From: Hymenolepis diminuta
Taxonomy: Eukaryota; Platyhelminthes; Cestoda; Cyclophyllidea; Hymenolepididae
Reading direction: 5' to 3'
NCBI GenBank assembly: GCA_900708905.1
Contig: CAADRB010000030.1
Span: 1,739,139-1,803,138 of the forward strand
Length of the DNA stretch: 64,000 nucleotides
The notes beneath the pieces were generated by a model. That model saw only the letters and a list, made by a program, of their open reading frames with translations. It made no database searches and was not told the origin of the DNA. Shown one piece after another: positions 49,901 through 60,972 of the stretch; within the stretch, counting starts at the first letter, position 1, and each line of letters opens with the position of its first letter. Both the position numbers and the translations under genes were made by a program.

Positions 49901-52900
49901 TAACTCAATGCTAAAGAAAAAACAAGAAAGTCTGATGATACTGCTTGAAGAATTATCTAAAACCATGAATATGGAAGCTGACGGCTTGCTTATTTCCCCT
50001 TTCCAACCATCTGCAGAATCCCTGGTTCAGGAAATACGTGAGTTCCACTATGCTCCACAGGCAGATGAAACTATTACTAATTGGTTTGAAAGGTGTGAAG
50101 ATGTTTTTCGGAACGATCCCGCCCATATTACAGGTGAAAAAATAAGTTTTTATGCTTATGATGGCTATAAATTATTGAATGTGAAAGGCTATAAGGTCTC
50201 ATCCATCCTAAAACAACGTCAGATTTTACTTTTGACGAAACAGTCTTGATTATATCTAAACCATTGGGTAAATATGCTTTAAATATCTTACTTGCTCCAA
50301 AAATCATGATGAAAACTGGATGATCTATGCTTGCCGTGCGAGTACATGTTTTGAACTCTCCGATTTTTCTGCCACTTTGAAAAATCAGTTAAAATGTCTA
50401 CTCTTTTATGTCTTTGGAAACTTTGTCGAATCATCAGAATGATTGAAGAAAGCGATAAAATCACATTAGAGGATCTTGTAAATGAATGCAAGAAATTAGA
50501 TATCGAGTGTATAGGTGACATGAATCAGCAAAACTCTAGTGAAAACAGTTCTGCGATACGAATATCTATTAAGGGAATGTATAATGAAACTGCGTTCCTG
50601 AATGTCTACACTATCTATAAACCTTTAATCAAATGCCGGCACCGTAATGATTTGCGTTTTGCCGATTTTGCCCGCATAAATCTTACAAATGCAATTTGCG
50701 TGGTGAACAAGGATATGAGAAAACAGTGTGTCAAACAAAACCAAAGTCCAGGAAGAAAACCATTACCCATGTTAGACCATCGGTCAGTCAGGTGAAAGAA
50801 CCTATGGCCGGATTGAAGAAGGGTACGAAGCAAAATGAAATTGCACGGAAGAATCCCGATGAATATGCGACAAAACCAACAGAAGGAGGAGAAAAGTAGG
50901 CAGCATCATGAAATGGTTCCTCTCATAGTCAAAGGATCGAAACCAGAATTAAAATTAAATGCTCTCAAGACGCCAGAGAGTGGAGATACTTCCGTCGAAT
51001 TAATAGTGAATTCAGTATTCTGCTCCAGGCATCTGAAGAAAACCAGGAGAAGGTAAAAGAATAAGTCCTACAGAAAGGGGAGTGAGCAATGGCAGAAAAG
51101 CTGAAAGCTGTTTTCATGAAATTCTGAACGGCTGCCCCTTCAAGACTCGATGGAAAGTTCCCAATGTAATTACTGATGAGAAGAAAGTACTAGTTAAATT
51201 TGAATGAATCACCTGAAAGCATCTCTGAATAAGGAATTGTTTGCCAATAGAGAAAACTCAATCAGCTAAAGGACTTCAACCGAACTCGAAGAAGTTCTGA
51301 GATGAATAAAGCACGGCTTAAAAGGAAAGCGTCAAGGAAGAAATATTACTTTAATGTGGGAAAAATATTTTAGTAAATATTTCCCCATGAGTAGATCAAT
51401 ATTTTATTATTTTTGTCTGCTATATTTCCCCTCTATTTATATTATTGACTGTTTGCATTTCTCAAGGTCATATTTAAATTTCATTTATTATTATTATTAT
51501 TATTATTGGAGTTCACCTTGAATAAATGCTAGTGATCCCTGTTATGTTTTATACCTATTATGCCAATCTCATTTATCCCTTCCTGCTGTAGGAAATTACA
51601 AACAAATCGAGATGACATGAACAACCACGTACTTAAATTTACTGACCTATAAGCTTCAAATTTCATGGAAGTTAAATAATTAACATTAAATATCGATGCA
51701 TTGATCGATATCCTTCACGATAAAACGGAAAACATAGTCTCTAAAATGCAAATTAAGTAAAACATTTGGTCTTCATAATCGTCTGTTCTCACCCCCTTCC
51801 ACGTATCATATCTTTATAGGACTGCTTTCATATCCCTTTTATTGAAAATCCATTCCGTGATTGGAATCCGCAAAATTTTTGTATTTTTTTAGGCAATTCA
51901 ATGGGCATTTTTTGGGAAAGAAAATTTATGAGTCCCTATTTGTATTTTCTCTAGATTCTCACTCTGACATCCTCTGTTCTTATTAAATCTTGATATACCA
52001 TCTTAAATAACTTCCGCTTACCAGTTCTTGTCATTATTCAGATTATTCAAATAATTAGTAATAGTTAATGTAGAATCTGTAAAATATAATAAAGGAGCAT
52101 TTTAACTGCTGACCATTGGACTTACAAGCTTTATCATGTGTCTTTCGCTTTTGTTGCTGTAGCTTTAACTTTCTTGAAATGCGACTTGAGATTCAAATTC
52201 ATCTTGAGTGCTTAATTGCTATTTTGTATGTTTCACCTTTCACGATTTGTGTTTTAAAACATGACAAGTACAGAAGTGCGCCGCGTTCATCCTCCCACTT
52301 TCTATACTTCTTTCGATTGAAATCCTTTCATCAAATTGCTTCGATGCATTAGAAGATGCTTTAATACGTATATATTGTCTGTAGTCACTAAAACAGTATG
52401 TATTCAACCTTACTCCTGTTTATTCTTTTTTCTTCTTGATATATATTGCACAACCATAGTTTTTTTTGACGAGTTTGAAAAAGTACAAAATTTCGTGGAA
52501 AGGCATTGACAACATTGACTTAAATGTCAAATCTAAGATTATTTATGAGCCCAAATCTTCAAAGAGACCGCTGAGAATCAATTTCCGGATGAAATACAAC
52601 GTTTATACTTCTAATAATAATTTATCAACTCTGTTTTTGGACAAAAAGAACGTCGACAAAAAAACAATCGTAAAGGGAGAAAAAAATCGCTTGATCTCTT
52701 TTTCACGCCTGATATAACATCTCTCTGAACGGGCTGAAATATTCATAAAATAAGCAGTTGTAACCACTAACATGTCACGCAAGTTCATAAATTAATCCAT
52801 TTTTGAATGTGCCAAAACGATTTGATTTCCTTTGATGCAGAAATGCTTTAAATTACAGGGAGTGAAGTTTATGTGGTTAATTCAAAGGTTCATACAGACG

Positions 52901-55900
52901 TGGTCTATATTGTAATGATTAAAAAAAATATATATATATTTGTTCAAACGGATTTGTTTGAACAGAATTGTTCAAATTGCCCTGCTTAAATTCCTGTTTA
53001 GATGGATCACAAATGTAATTAAGTTCAAGGGCCTTATTTAAAATACTACTCTTGGCTACAATAAGATAAAAGTAAAGAGAGGCTGCATGCCCAAAAACGA
53101 ATCCGAATCAGCCAATCACTGAGCTATGAATTCGGGAGTTAAATTAATAAATTTAAACATCATATATTACATAAAATGTATATAATATATAATGTATATT
53201 TCGTGTAAGCAATATTATATTAATGTAAGTATATAATGTCCCTTATGGGAGCATGGACAAAAAAATTCGCCCAAACTTCAAATGAAGACTTTATGGCCTG
53301 TTACTTCTCGATTTTCTTCCCTGTTTGACGTCCTATTTGAACTAGTTCGGTGTTCCTTTTATTCAGATAAGATCACTGATTATAAATGGTATCATGTTTT
53401 ACAATGTCACGAGCAGTAGTAACAATCACTATAAATCATTTCGTTTACGTTAAAGTGTGCTACATTTCAATAGTGAAACATTAATAAGTATGCAGTAATG
53501 CATAATTAAATTTATAATGTTTATATAGGTCTTATTAAAAATTTTTGAAAATATATTATACCAGTTGGTAAATCCCAAATTTGTCAAATATGAAAGGCTA
53601 TTGAATTATAATAACCTTTAAGCCAAATTAAAACCTTAGTATCCTCTTTTTAGCAGATCTATCATTTTTGAAAATTTTCATCTGTTAACCGGTTTAAAAT
53701 TTGGCTAGATGTTGTAATCTAAAATTCGAAATGATGATATTTGCCGATTTATTTTCTTAAATTCATAAAATACCCGTAGTTTTAATAAAAAATGTTAGCT
53801 TTTATTCATTTAAAAAATCGTGCTCAAACTGATTCTTAGCTTTTAGTACTGCATTTATCAAGTAGAGAAAAAAAGTCTTCCTGAAAGATTAGGAATCCGA
53901 TATTTTCCTTACAATTTAGGATAGAAGAGCATTTAATATCGGTTAGAAATTAATTTCACGAAGACTGGAAATCAACTGTATTTAACTTCGATTTTACCAA
54001 ATAAAGTCATGTGATCCCTTTTATTTTACAATTCGGATGCCAAATTAAGCAGGAGCAAAAGAAACAGTACATTCTAACTGGCATAAACTAAAGATTAGGT
54101 GATGACATCTTCAGCTGCGGAGTGTTCACCTGGTACATGTTGAGACCCGCGACTCTGACCTTGGCTAATATTATTGAGTATTTAAAAGCGCTTTATATTG
54201 CGAAAACTCAAAAAATTGGAAACAATTTTAGCACTTTTTAGTGTCAATTTTCTTGTCAAAGCAAATGAGCAGAGGTTTTAGGTAGAATTCATACTTCAAA
54301 CTAGCAATTATAAAAAACTAACGACATTCCTCATAAACTCATATTTTTCACTAAAATTGAACAAATGCATATCTATCACAGCAACATCTTTATATCAAAC
54401 AACTGAGAATAAAATAAAACTTTAAGAAGAAAAGCAAAAGTTAAATGTTCATATAAAAGCATACCAGCTTTTAATGACCAATAGATATTTTAAATGTAAT
54501 AATGATTTATTATTGCCTGTGGAATTGGAAGTAAAATTTACAAGTTTCGGTCATGGAAAGCATCCAAATTAAGAGAACAAAATTTTCTGAAAATTGTGCA
54601 TATTTGCAAAGCAATTCATCCGTACGTTTAAAATAACAAATGCCCCAAACATGGGTCTTGGAAATGCACTGAAGAAAGCTAATAAAAATGAAATAATTAA
54701 AATATGTTTAAATCAAAATGGATTTTTTGGGGAGAAGGGAATGATTCCTCTACGAGACCTTTTCTGAACTCTTACTCTGTTTTAGTTGTCAGTACCAACT
54801 AGGTTTGGAAAGGAAACATACGAAACGTTTTTATTAAGGCAGATTAATCAAGTTACCGAGGAAGTGTTTAGTATGAACAGCTAATCTTTTTTAAAACAGC
54901 CAGTAATATCAATGTCTATTTCATGAGTCATATTTCTTTACCTCAAGAAAATTCAAATAAAAGTCGATGAATGCGATGTCGCAAACTGCGTCAGAATATT
55001 TGCTGGAAAGAAAGAAATGTTTTTGCATAATTGATGGGATCAACAAAGATTTCAATTACCAGTTTATGAATGCTTTAAATCTTTTAAAAGGCAGGGACGG
55101 CTTAAAGAAATTTCGGTGTAAGTCTCTTTAAAATTATTTCTCCCACTTTCCTCAAATTATGTCACTGTTGCATAGATAGTATAATGTGTAATAGCCTTAT
55201 AAATAAACAGAAATATTATTATCAATAGGATAATAGCACTTATTCCACCTTCTAAGCCACCAAATAACCGATTGGTAATTATCAGACAAATGAAACCATG
55301 CAGTACTCAGTTAGAAAAACGGTCTCTGAACAATTGTATGCAGTAAATTTGAAATAACATCGTTTAAAAACGTTCTAATATTCAACACTGAGTTCAGTTT
55401 CCTGCTTAAAAGGACCAAAATTAAGATTTTGAGGAAAGTAAATCTCTGAGATGCTGATTTGACAAGCATCGTATTAAATTACTTGATATTTCAATATGAA
55501 TATGAACCATTTAAGTCGGAAATATTCTTATCATGGATTTTATTTAAATAGAAATATTATGAATCAATATTTTCCCGGTGTTAAAATTTTACATTTTCGT
55601 ATGTACCACCCTTCTTATTAATTATTTTAAAGTTTAGAAAACGAAAATATATATTCATATGAAACAAATATGTCCTTCAAGCTATTTCCTTTAACTACCA
55701 GTAAAAAGAAAATCTACTGTTGCAATTGCTACACAATTAAATAATATGAGGATGTAGTTAATTATTTTAAATTAACATTATGCGTCAATTATGCTCATTA
55801 ATGATGGTCTAATCGTCCATCCTAAAAGTCCAGACATAACGATAAGAGAGAGATCGATGGCGAAATTTTAAGTCCAATTTAGAAATAACTTCCAGCATTT

Positions 55901-58900
55901 CACTAATATTACATATATAGGTTAGCATTACCTTAGAGTTTACCTTGAGTGAGCTCTGTTGAAACATCTGCCTGCGCAAGGTCGTAAGAAGATACTAATA
56001 GTTCAAATTGGGTAGACCAAATGATCGGTCAATAGTCTTTGAAGTTCGTAGGTACGTTGAGTTATGAAGTTTTGGATATTACGGTATGAATTATACCCCT
56101 ATAAGAAGGTGGACAACTCGATGTTACCAGATTTTATTTTATTCTCTTCTTCGACCCATGTTTCGTATCTAACTTTTATATTTTGATATTTCGCATGTTT
56201 AGGTGTTACCTTATTATTCAAAACGGTGAATTTTGTTTTGTATGGCCATAGATAATAATAATAATTTACCGGTTATTTTTGTATCTTAGAATGTGTAGTA
56301 TCTGGGCTATCAGTGTCGGAAAAAATGTTAAATTTTCTTTAAGGCAGAGTGACTGGAGTGTGATTGACCTTTCCCTTTCCCCAAACATGTTTGCCAGGCT
56401 TTAATGAGTCACATTAGGCACAATATAACGCGATGTGACCGAGACTGGATCTGTTCAGTTTGGGGTCTTCTAGGGCATTGTATGTGATCTTCAATATATA
56501 CCCACACAGAAAAACAAGCAAAAATAGCATTTTTTGCATCTTAAAATCAGTTGGCTAGTAAGATGATTTTAGAAAACGCTTTTAGGAAAGATTTTCTGAC
56601 TAATCGGCTGACAAATTTACCACCCTATTCCTAGTACCCTTGATTTGTTTTTCAAAATTTATAAGTTTAGTTTCCAATTTGAATTTATAACAGACGAATA
56701 CGCAAAAGTGGAAATTAATATTCTGAAGATTCTACAAAGAGATTCTTCATAACGTTTTAAGGAGGATATTTCTGAAAAAATAAGAACTTTAATACACTTA
56801 CTTATTAAAAATAAAGAAGAATTTCAACAATAAATATATTAAAATGATCCCAAGTGAATAATAATTTTAATGTAATTACGAAGACATCGCTTAAAACCCG
56901 GCCGTTTTTGACCACGATAGTCACAAAATTTTGTCCTGTTGCCAAGAGAAGTCTTGAAAAAAGGACTTTTATATATGGATTTGGGAATCATACAAAGTAA
57001 GGGGGACAATGTATAAATAGAATCCGTAAGAAAAATTTTTAATTTGACTAGAATACATACTGTTTGTAGCTCAGCTACATGCATCTATTCGGCTTGTCTT
57101 AGAAAAGATGAGAACTTATTGCTCTGTTCTCTGGTGTTACGGTTATTAAAAGAATTATCAAATTATTTTTAAAAAAACTGTAACAAATTTCATAATCTAA
57201 GTCTGTTATTTATGTTTGTTAAATATACTATGGAAAATGGTAGATTAAAAGTTAATGCAATTTATTCATGCGTTTAAACGCGAAAAACATAAATTTAAGT
57301 TCAATTAAACAAAATTAAAGCAGAGCTTTGTTTGGGAACAAAATGTACTTTATTTATAAATTAAATCATATAATTGAGGTATCAAATTCATGATTTTTCC
57401 AAGAAATAGTTTCTACAAGCCTTGGAGGAATTATCCGAAAATAACTTGATTTAATCTAATCTAACTGATTGCACTTAATAACTTTACCCAAATTTCTGGA
57501 GCATATTTAGATAAGTGTTGTTTCCAAAAATCATTAATTTCGCTAGTGGATTTTCGGAAACAAATATCAAGTTATGAATGCAAGCATTAGAAATAAACAA
57601 AAAAGCACCAATTGGAACATTAATTTTGAAAAAAATGATGTTATACATTAAAAGTAGGAAAATAAAAGGAGATGTATTAAAACTTTTGAAATAACTTAAG
57701 CTTATATTGCCTATTGTGAGTTCTGAGAAATAAAAATAATGTTGGCACGTATTTTTTCTGATATCTTGAGCGTTAGAATTAAAAAAATGCCCTGGAATTG
57801 CATGGTCGACAATCTGCATTAATTATGCAGTCAAAACATTCGGAGCATGTTAGACATGGATTAAAACAAGAGTTCGGCGGAAGAAGTCCTGATATTTACA
57901 ATCTGAAACTTTTGAAGGAATATTTATTGAGTGGTGTACAAACTGCATCTGAAAATTATTCCAAGTAAATGTGGTTTCAGCAACCTCGAATTTCCATCCC
58001 TAAAATCCTTTAATAGGTCAATTAACTCTTTTCGGAATTTATGGATCTTCCCGCAATATAATGTTATGTAATATTTTACCTTATAATACAAAAAAACAAT
58101 CAGAAAATTTAAAAATTTATGAGTTAATGATTCTATTTCATTATAACATTACACCGAAAAAATAAATTAAATAAAGAAGAAGTCTCTGTTTACAAAGATT
58201 GTCTACAAATGAATATTTTTTAAGAGATATAGAATTGCACGTGTTACTTGGTGACATGAATCATTTCCTACCATTTTCTTCTTCTTTTATAAATGATAAA
58301 ATTAACAATATTACCGTCGATGTTGAATTGATGAGAGTAATTCCATGTTTTTAAAGGAAGAGTGATCAAGCAATTTTCTCCAACTTCCAAGGAAAAGAGA
58401 GATATTTTATTGAAAAAAATATCTCCGAACTATAGCAATGGAGCGAATTGCCTTGCAGGAAAGTGAAACCAATGGTGATTCACATGACTTCTATATTAAC
58501 AGATTACGTACGTCTAACACCTCAATTTTTTACCAAATTTAGTAAGAAAAATTTTTATAATACTTAAAATTTATATTAAAAACCTTGATTTTACTTCTCA
58601 TTTGTCTTAGATTTTATGTTCTATGTGCACTGACTTACATTACAACTATTAAACAGACGTCTGATGGTCCACGACTCAATCTCAAGAAATGAAAAAGAAT
58701 AGTTAAATGCAAACGCATGCTTTACACTCAGTTTTGGAAGTTACAAATGAGGGTTATATTTTTGTTCCCTTCCTTCCTAGCTGGTTGCTAACTTTATGTA
58801 ATTCAGTTCAGAAAATCCTTCAAGCAATTAGAATTTCTGATTAATTATTGCTATTACCCATGTTATTGTACAAAGTATTTTATAGTGCACTATCAAGAAA

Positions 58901-60972
58901 TAAGAAGAATTTTTCAACAAGAATTAGGTATTGGATTCGAGGTTTCAGAGGTCTTACATTATTTGAACTCTGGAAGCGTTCAAGTGTCTGTATTCCCTCT
59001 AGGAATTTAGCTCACTGTATAATATTTAAATCTTAAAATTTAATGATTTTACTCCTAGATTTATAATGTGACTATTTACAAAAATTTTATTCTATACTTG
59101 AATATCCTACCTGACATATTGAATCTTTAACTACCAAAAGCAAACAAATCAAACGTAATGCTATTCTGAACTTAAATGAGTTCGCTGTGGCACATTCAAG
59201 GCGAATTTTTGGTAAGTTTTTGAATAGGGATATAAAATTCGGACTCTTTACAGCCTTCACCATGCCATTCAACTAAGTGTACATGATTAAATTGCAATGT
59301 AAACCCAGCGCTTTCAAACTACACAGAACTAAGCTGGTGACTGATAACCTTGAAAATAAAAGAGAATCAGTCTGTTTCTTCGATATAAGTGAGGAACTCT
59401 GTTATAGGTGTTACTGACCTCAGAACATTATCATCTTGACGATCGAGACCAGTAAGGTAACTGATGGAGAAGGTTAAACAGTGGGATCGTTATTCTATCA
59501 AATTAATTTTTGCATTTAAATTTTATAATAATGGATAATATGTGCATTTTTATCTAGCTTCTTTATCCTTAAAGCATTTCCAGTTACTAATTATGTCGTA
59601 TTCAATCTTAAATTTAATTAAAATATGAAAAAAGCAAAAGTTACAAAAATAGGAAATCTTTTCTCAAATTAAGTAATTATTAAAGATTAAAATCTTGCAT
59701 TGTCAAATAGAATCGGGATTCTGTACGGTGATTAAAGTTCTATTATCTTCAGTGAATAATCTAGCTGAAACAAATAATTATATGGGGACACTTTTATCGT
59801 CATGAATAATCTAAAAAGAAACACAGTCATCATAAAAACGAGATTTTTTTAAAAATTTCTCATTTTTACCCTCTACGAAATAAATGGATTTTATTTGAGT
59901 GAAGAAGTGTTAAGCCGACTTTGATATAAAGCACAATTATTCGGATGGTGTTATATGAAATCTAAAGAGATAATTCCGTGCATTTTAAAATCGGGCCAAA
60001 ATATATTCATCATCTTCTTTTTTCAAAATTGAATTAATTTAAGACGTCTCATGCATGTAGTATTTCCTTGAAAATTTAAGCAATTATAAATTATGCGATA
60101 AGTTTTTATAAGTTCACATGAATATATCGCTAAATGAATATTAAACATTAAATATATACTTGCACTGTGATAACAGAACATGGGCAAAACAAATCAAAGG
60201 GAAATTGGGTTGATCAAATTGTAAACTTACCAATAGTCGTGATAACAGTCACGGCGAAAAGTATAGCACCTTCCCAACTCCACTTGCAGTCCTCCATTGA
60301 GTCCTCACCATTCCATCCCGTATCTTTCATCTTGTTCACAAGTTTTCGCAGTATGCTATGCAGCTCTTGTCGAGTTTTGTACTGCAGCAACTCGGCAATA
60401 TCTTTCAAGCATTTTGTTCTAGAATATTTGTTGTCTAACTGACCACCAGATCGACGTTTATGGCGAATTCTGATACTCTCATTTACCTTCAATACTCTTG
60501 AGTGTTTATCGATTTTTTCATTTTTTTTCACTGCTGGCAGCGGTTCATAGTATTTGCCACCCAGGGAATCCAGAGGTGAGATATGATACCTTAATTCACG
60601 TAAGATATCATTGGAAAATTCATCTGCTAACTGTAGCCGTAGAGATTTTCCAGCGACCTTCATCTTCTGTTCATGCTCCAATTCAACGGCACGAAATATC
60701 ATACCACCGAAGATTGTGTAACCAATAACAAGAATGGATAAGCCAATTTGGGAGAAAAGAAAGGCAAGAAATCGCTTAAAACCAGTTCGAATTTCTTTTA
60801 ATCGACGTTGTCGTCTATTGATCTTTGCTGAATAGGACTCCTTTTCAAGAAGAGTTGTGGGGGGTTTTCTAAGAGCTGCATTGGTACCTGGAACAACTCC
60901 AAGTAATAGTCCAGCTCCCTCAATTGTATCGTAGACTCGGGTTAGAATCCAAGGCCTTTTAGACCTTGGCAT
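40593..60972 (-). CDS. Two-pore-domain (K2P) potassium channel, complete, 4 exons, 900 aa
   Basis: K2P channels carry background potassium current that sets the resting membrane potential. Exons 60231-60972, 47283-47746, 43163-44345 and 40593-40906 join in phase to 900 residues. TM1 is about 68-95, followed by an extracellular cap of about 135 residues. The first pore helix and filter TIGYG are at 246-250 and TM2 about 258-285. A cytoplasmic loop runs about 286-744. TM3 is about 747-770, the second filter TIGFG at 788-792, TM4 about 809-830 with MQEEVV, and a charged C tail ends at 900. The start Met has an in-frame TAA three codons upstream. Most K2Ps have 300-500 residues, so the M2-M3 loop is the outlier. 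I cannot assign the subfamily, hence no symbol. No other gene lies within the transcript on this strand. Confidence 0.95.
40907..43162. other. K2P intron 3 with assembly gap
   Basis: A 2,256 bp intron by coordinates. It includes a 50-base run of N, so the true length is uncertain. No other feature is recognised. Confidence 0.8.
41396..41445. other. Assembly gap (50 N)
   Basis: Fifty consecutive N. A round number like this usually marks a scaffold join of unknown size. Confidence 0.99.
43163..44345 (-). CDS. K2P exon 3 (residues 403-797): long cytoplasmic loop, TM3, second pore
   Basis: A single 1.18 kb exon. The first 340 or so residues are Ser/Thr/Lys/Asn-rich and look disordered, with many SP and TP pairs. 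TM3 (ISLSIMIVTTYILIGACVF) and the second pore (FCFVTLSTIGFGDIVP) follow. It ends one base into a Gly codon at donor GTACGT. Confidence 0.93.
44346..47282. other. K2P intron 2
   Basis: A 2,937 bp AT-rich intron. Short frames near 44.8, 45.3, 45.8 and 46.6 kb have no recognisable motif. Confidence 0.75.
47283..47746 (-). CDS. K2P exon 2 (residues 248-402): end of first filter, TM2, loop start
   Basis: Completes the Gly codon and reads YGHAVPKTSIGQFLTIIYAL, then IGIPLVFLYLTNIGDYLASL. This is the conserved TM2 with the IGIPL motif. A cysteine cluster (KICRRCCEGGC) and a basic, low-hydrophobicity stretch follow. Phase 0 donor GTAAGA. Confidence 0.95.
49554..49690 (+). repeat. Left long terminal repeat (core)
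   Basis: Includes an 11-bp-arm palindrome (49570-49580 with 49591-49601). Similarity to the right copy fades beyond about 49690, so the true LTR may be longer. Confidence 0.6.
49908..51056 (+). pseudogene. Gag-like retroelement remnant, frameshifted
   Basis: The first frame (49908-50249, 113 residues) contains ADETITNWFERCEDVFRND, like the start of the capsid region in Ty3/gypsy and related flatworm gag proteins. Similarity continues in other frames: FDETVLIISK near 50236, then EESDKITLEDLVNECKKLDI near 50446, and YKCNLRGEQGYEKTVC near 50690, which looks like a decayed zinc knuckle. It is followed by a Lys-rich tail to about 51056. Gag would package element RNA in particles, but this copy has several frameshifts and cannot be translated whole. 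No pol domain follows. Confidence 0.6.
51338..51475 (+). repeat. Right long terminal repeat (core)
   Basis: Diverged from the left copy by scattered substitutions and small indels, implying an old insertion. An ATT-repeat microsatellite (51485-51508) follows it directly. Confidence 0.6.
51485..51508. repeat. ATT trinucleotide microsatellite
   Basis: About eight TTA/ATT units adjoining the right LTR core. Confidence 0.9.
60231..60972 (-). CDS. K2P exon 1 (residues 1-248): N tail, TM1, cap, first pore
   Basis: Starts MPRSKRPWILTRVYDTIEG. TM1 lies in FLFSQIGLSILVIGYTIFGG. The cap contains one N-glycosylation sequon (N164-E-S), a basic run R170-H-K-R-R174 and Cys188 and Cys229. It ends ..VTVITTI plus one base of the filter Gly at donor GTAAGT. 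The split filter-Gly codon is the conserved intron position of many K2P genes. Confidence 0.94.

Larger units (their letters stand above)
49554..51475 (+). mobile_element. Short LTR retroelement carrying gag-like sequence only
   Basis: Two direct repeats of about 137 bp (49554-49690 and 51338-51473) flank a 1.65 kb interior. Both start with AATATTACYT, contain a GGGARAAATAT..ATATTTCYCCC palindrome, TATGTCTGC or TTTGTCTGC, ATTTATATTATTG and end TCAAGGTCATA. The interior encodes a broken gag-like protein. There is no room for protease, reverse transcriptase or integrase, so the copy could only move with enzymes from elsewhere or is a large internal deletion. It lies in the first K2P intron, antisense to the channel. 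Confidence 0.65.
47747..60230. other. K2P intron 1 (12.5 kb)
   Basis: Largest intron of the window. It holds a short LTR element with gag-like sequence (49554-51475), AT-rich tracts near 52.9 and 53.2 kb, and an isolated LTR-start-like hairpin near 58.4 kb. No additional channel exon was seen. Confidence 0.7.
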
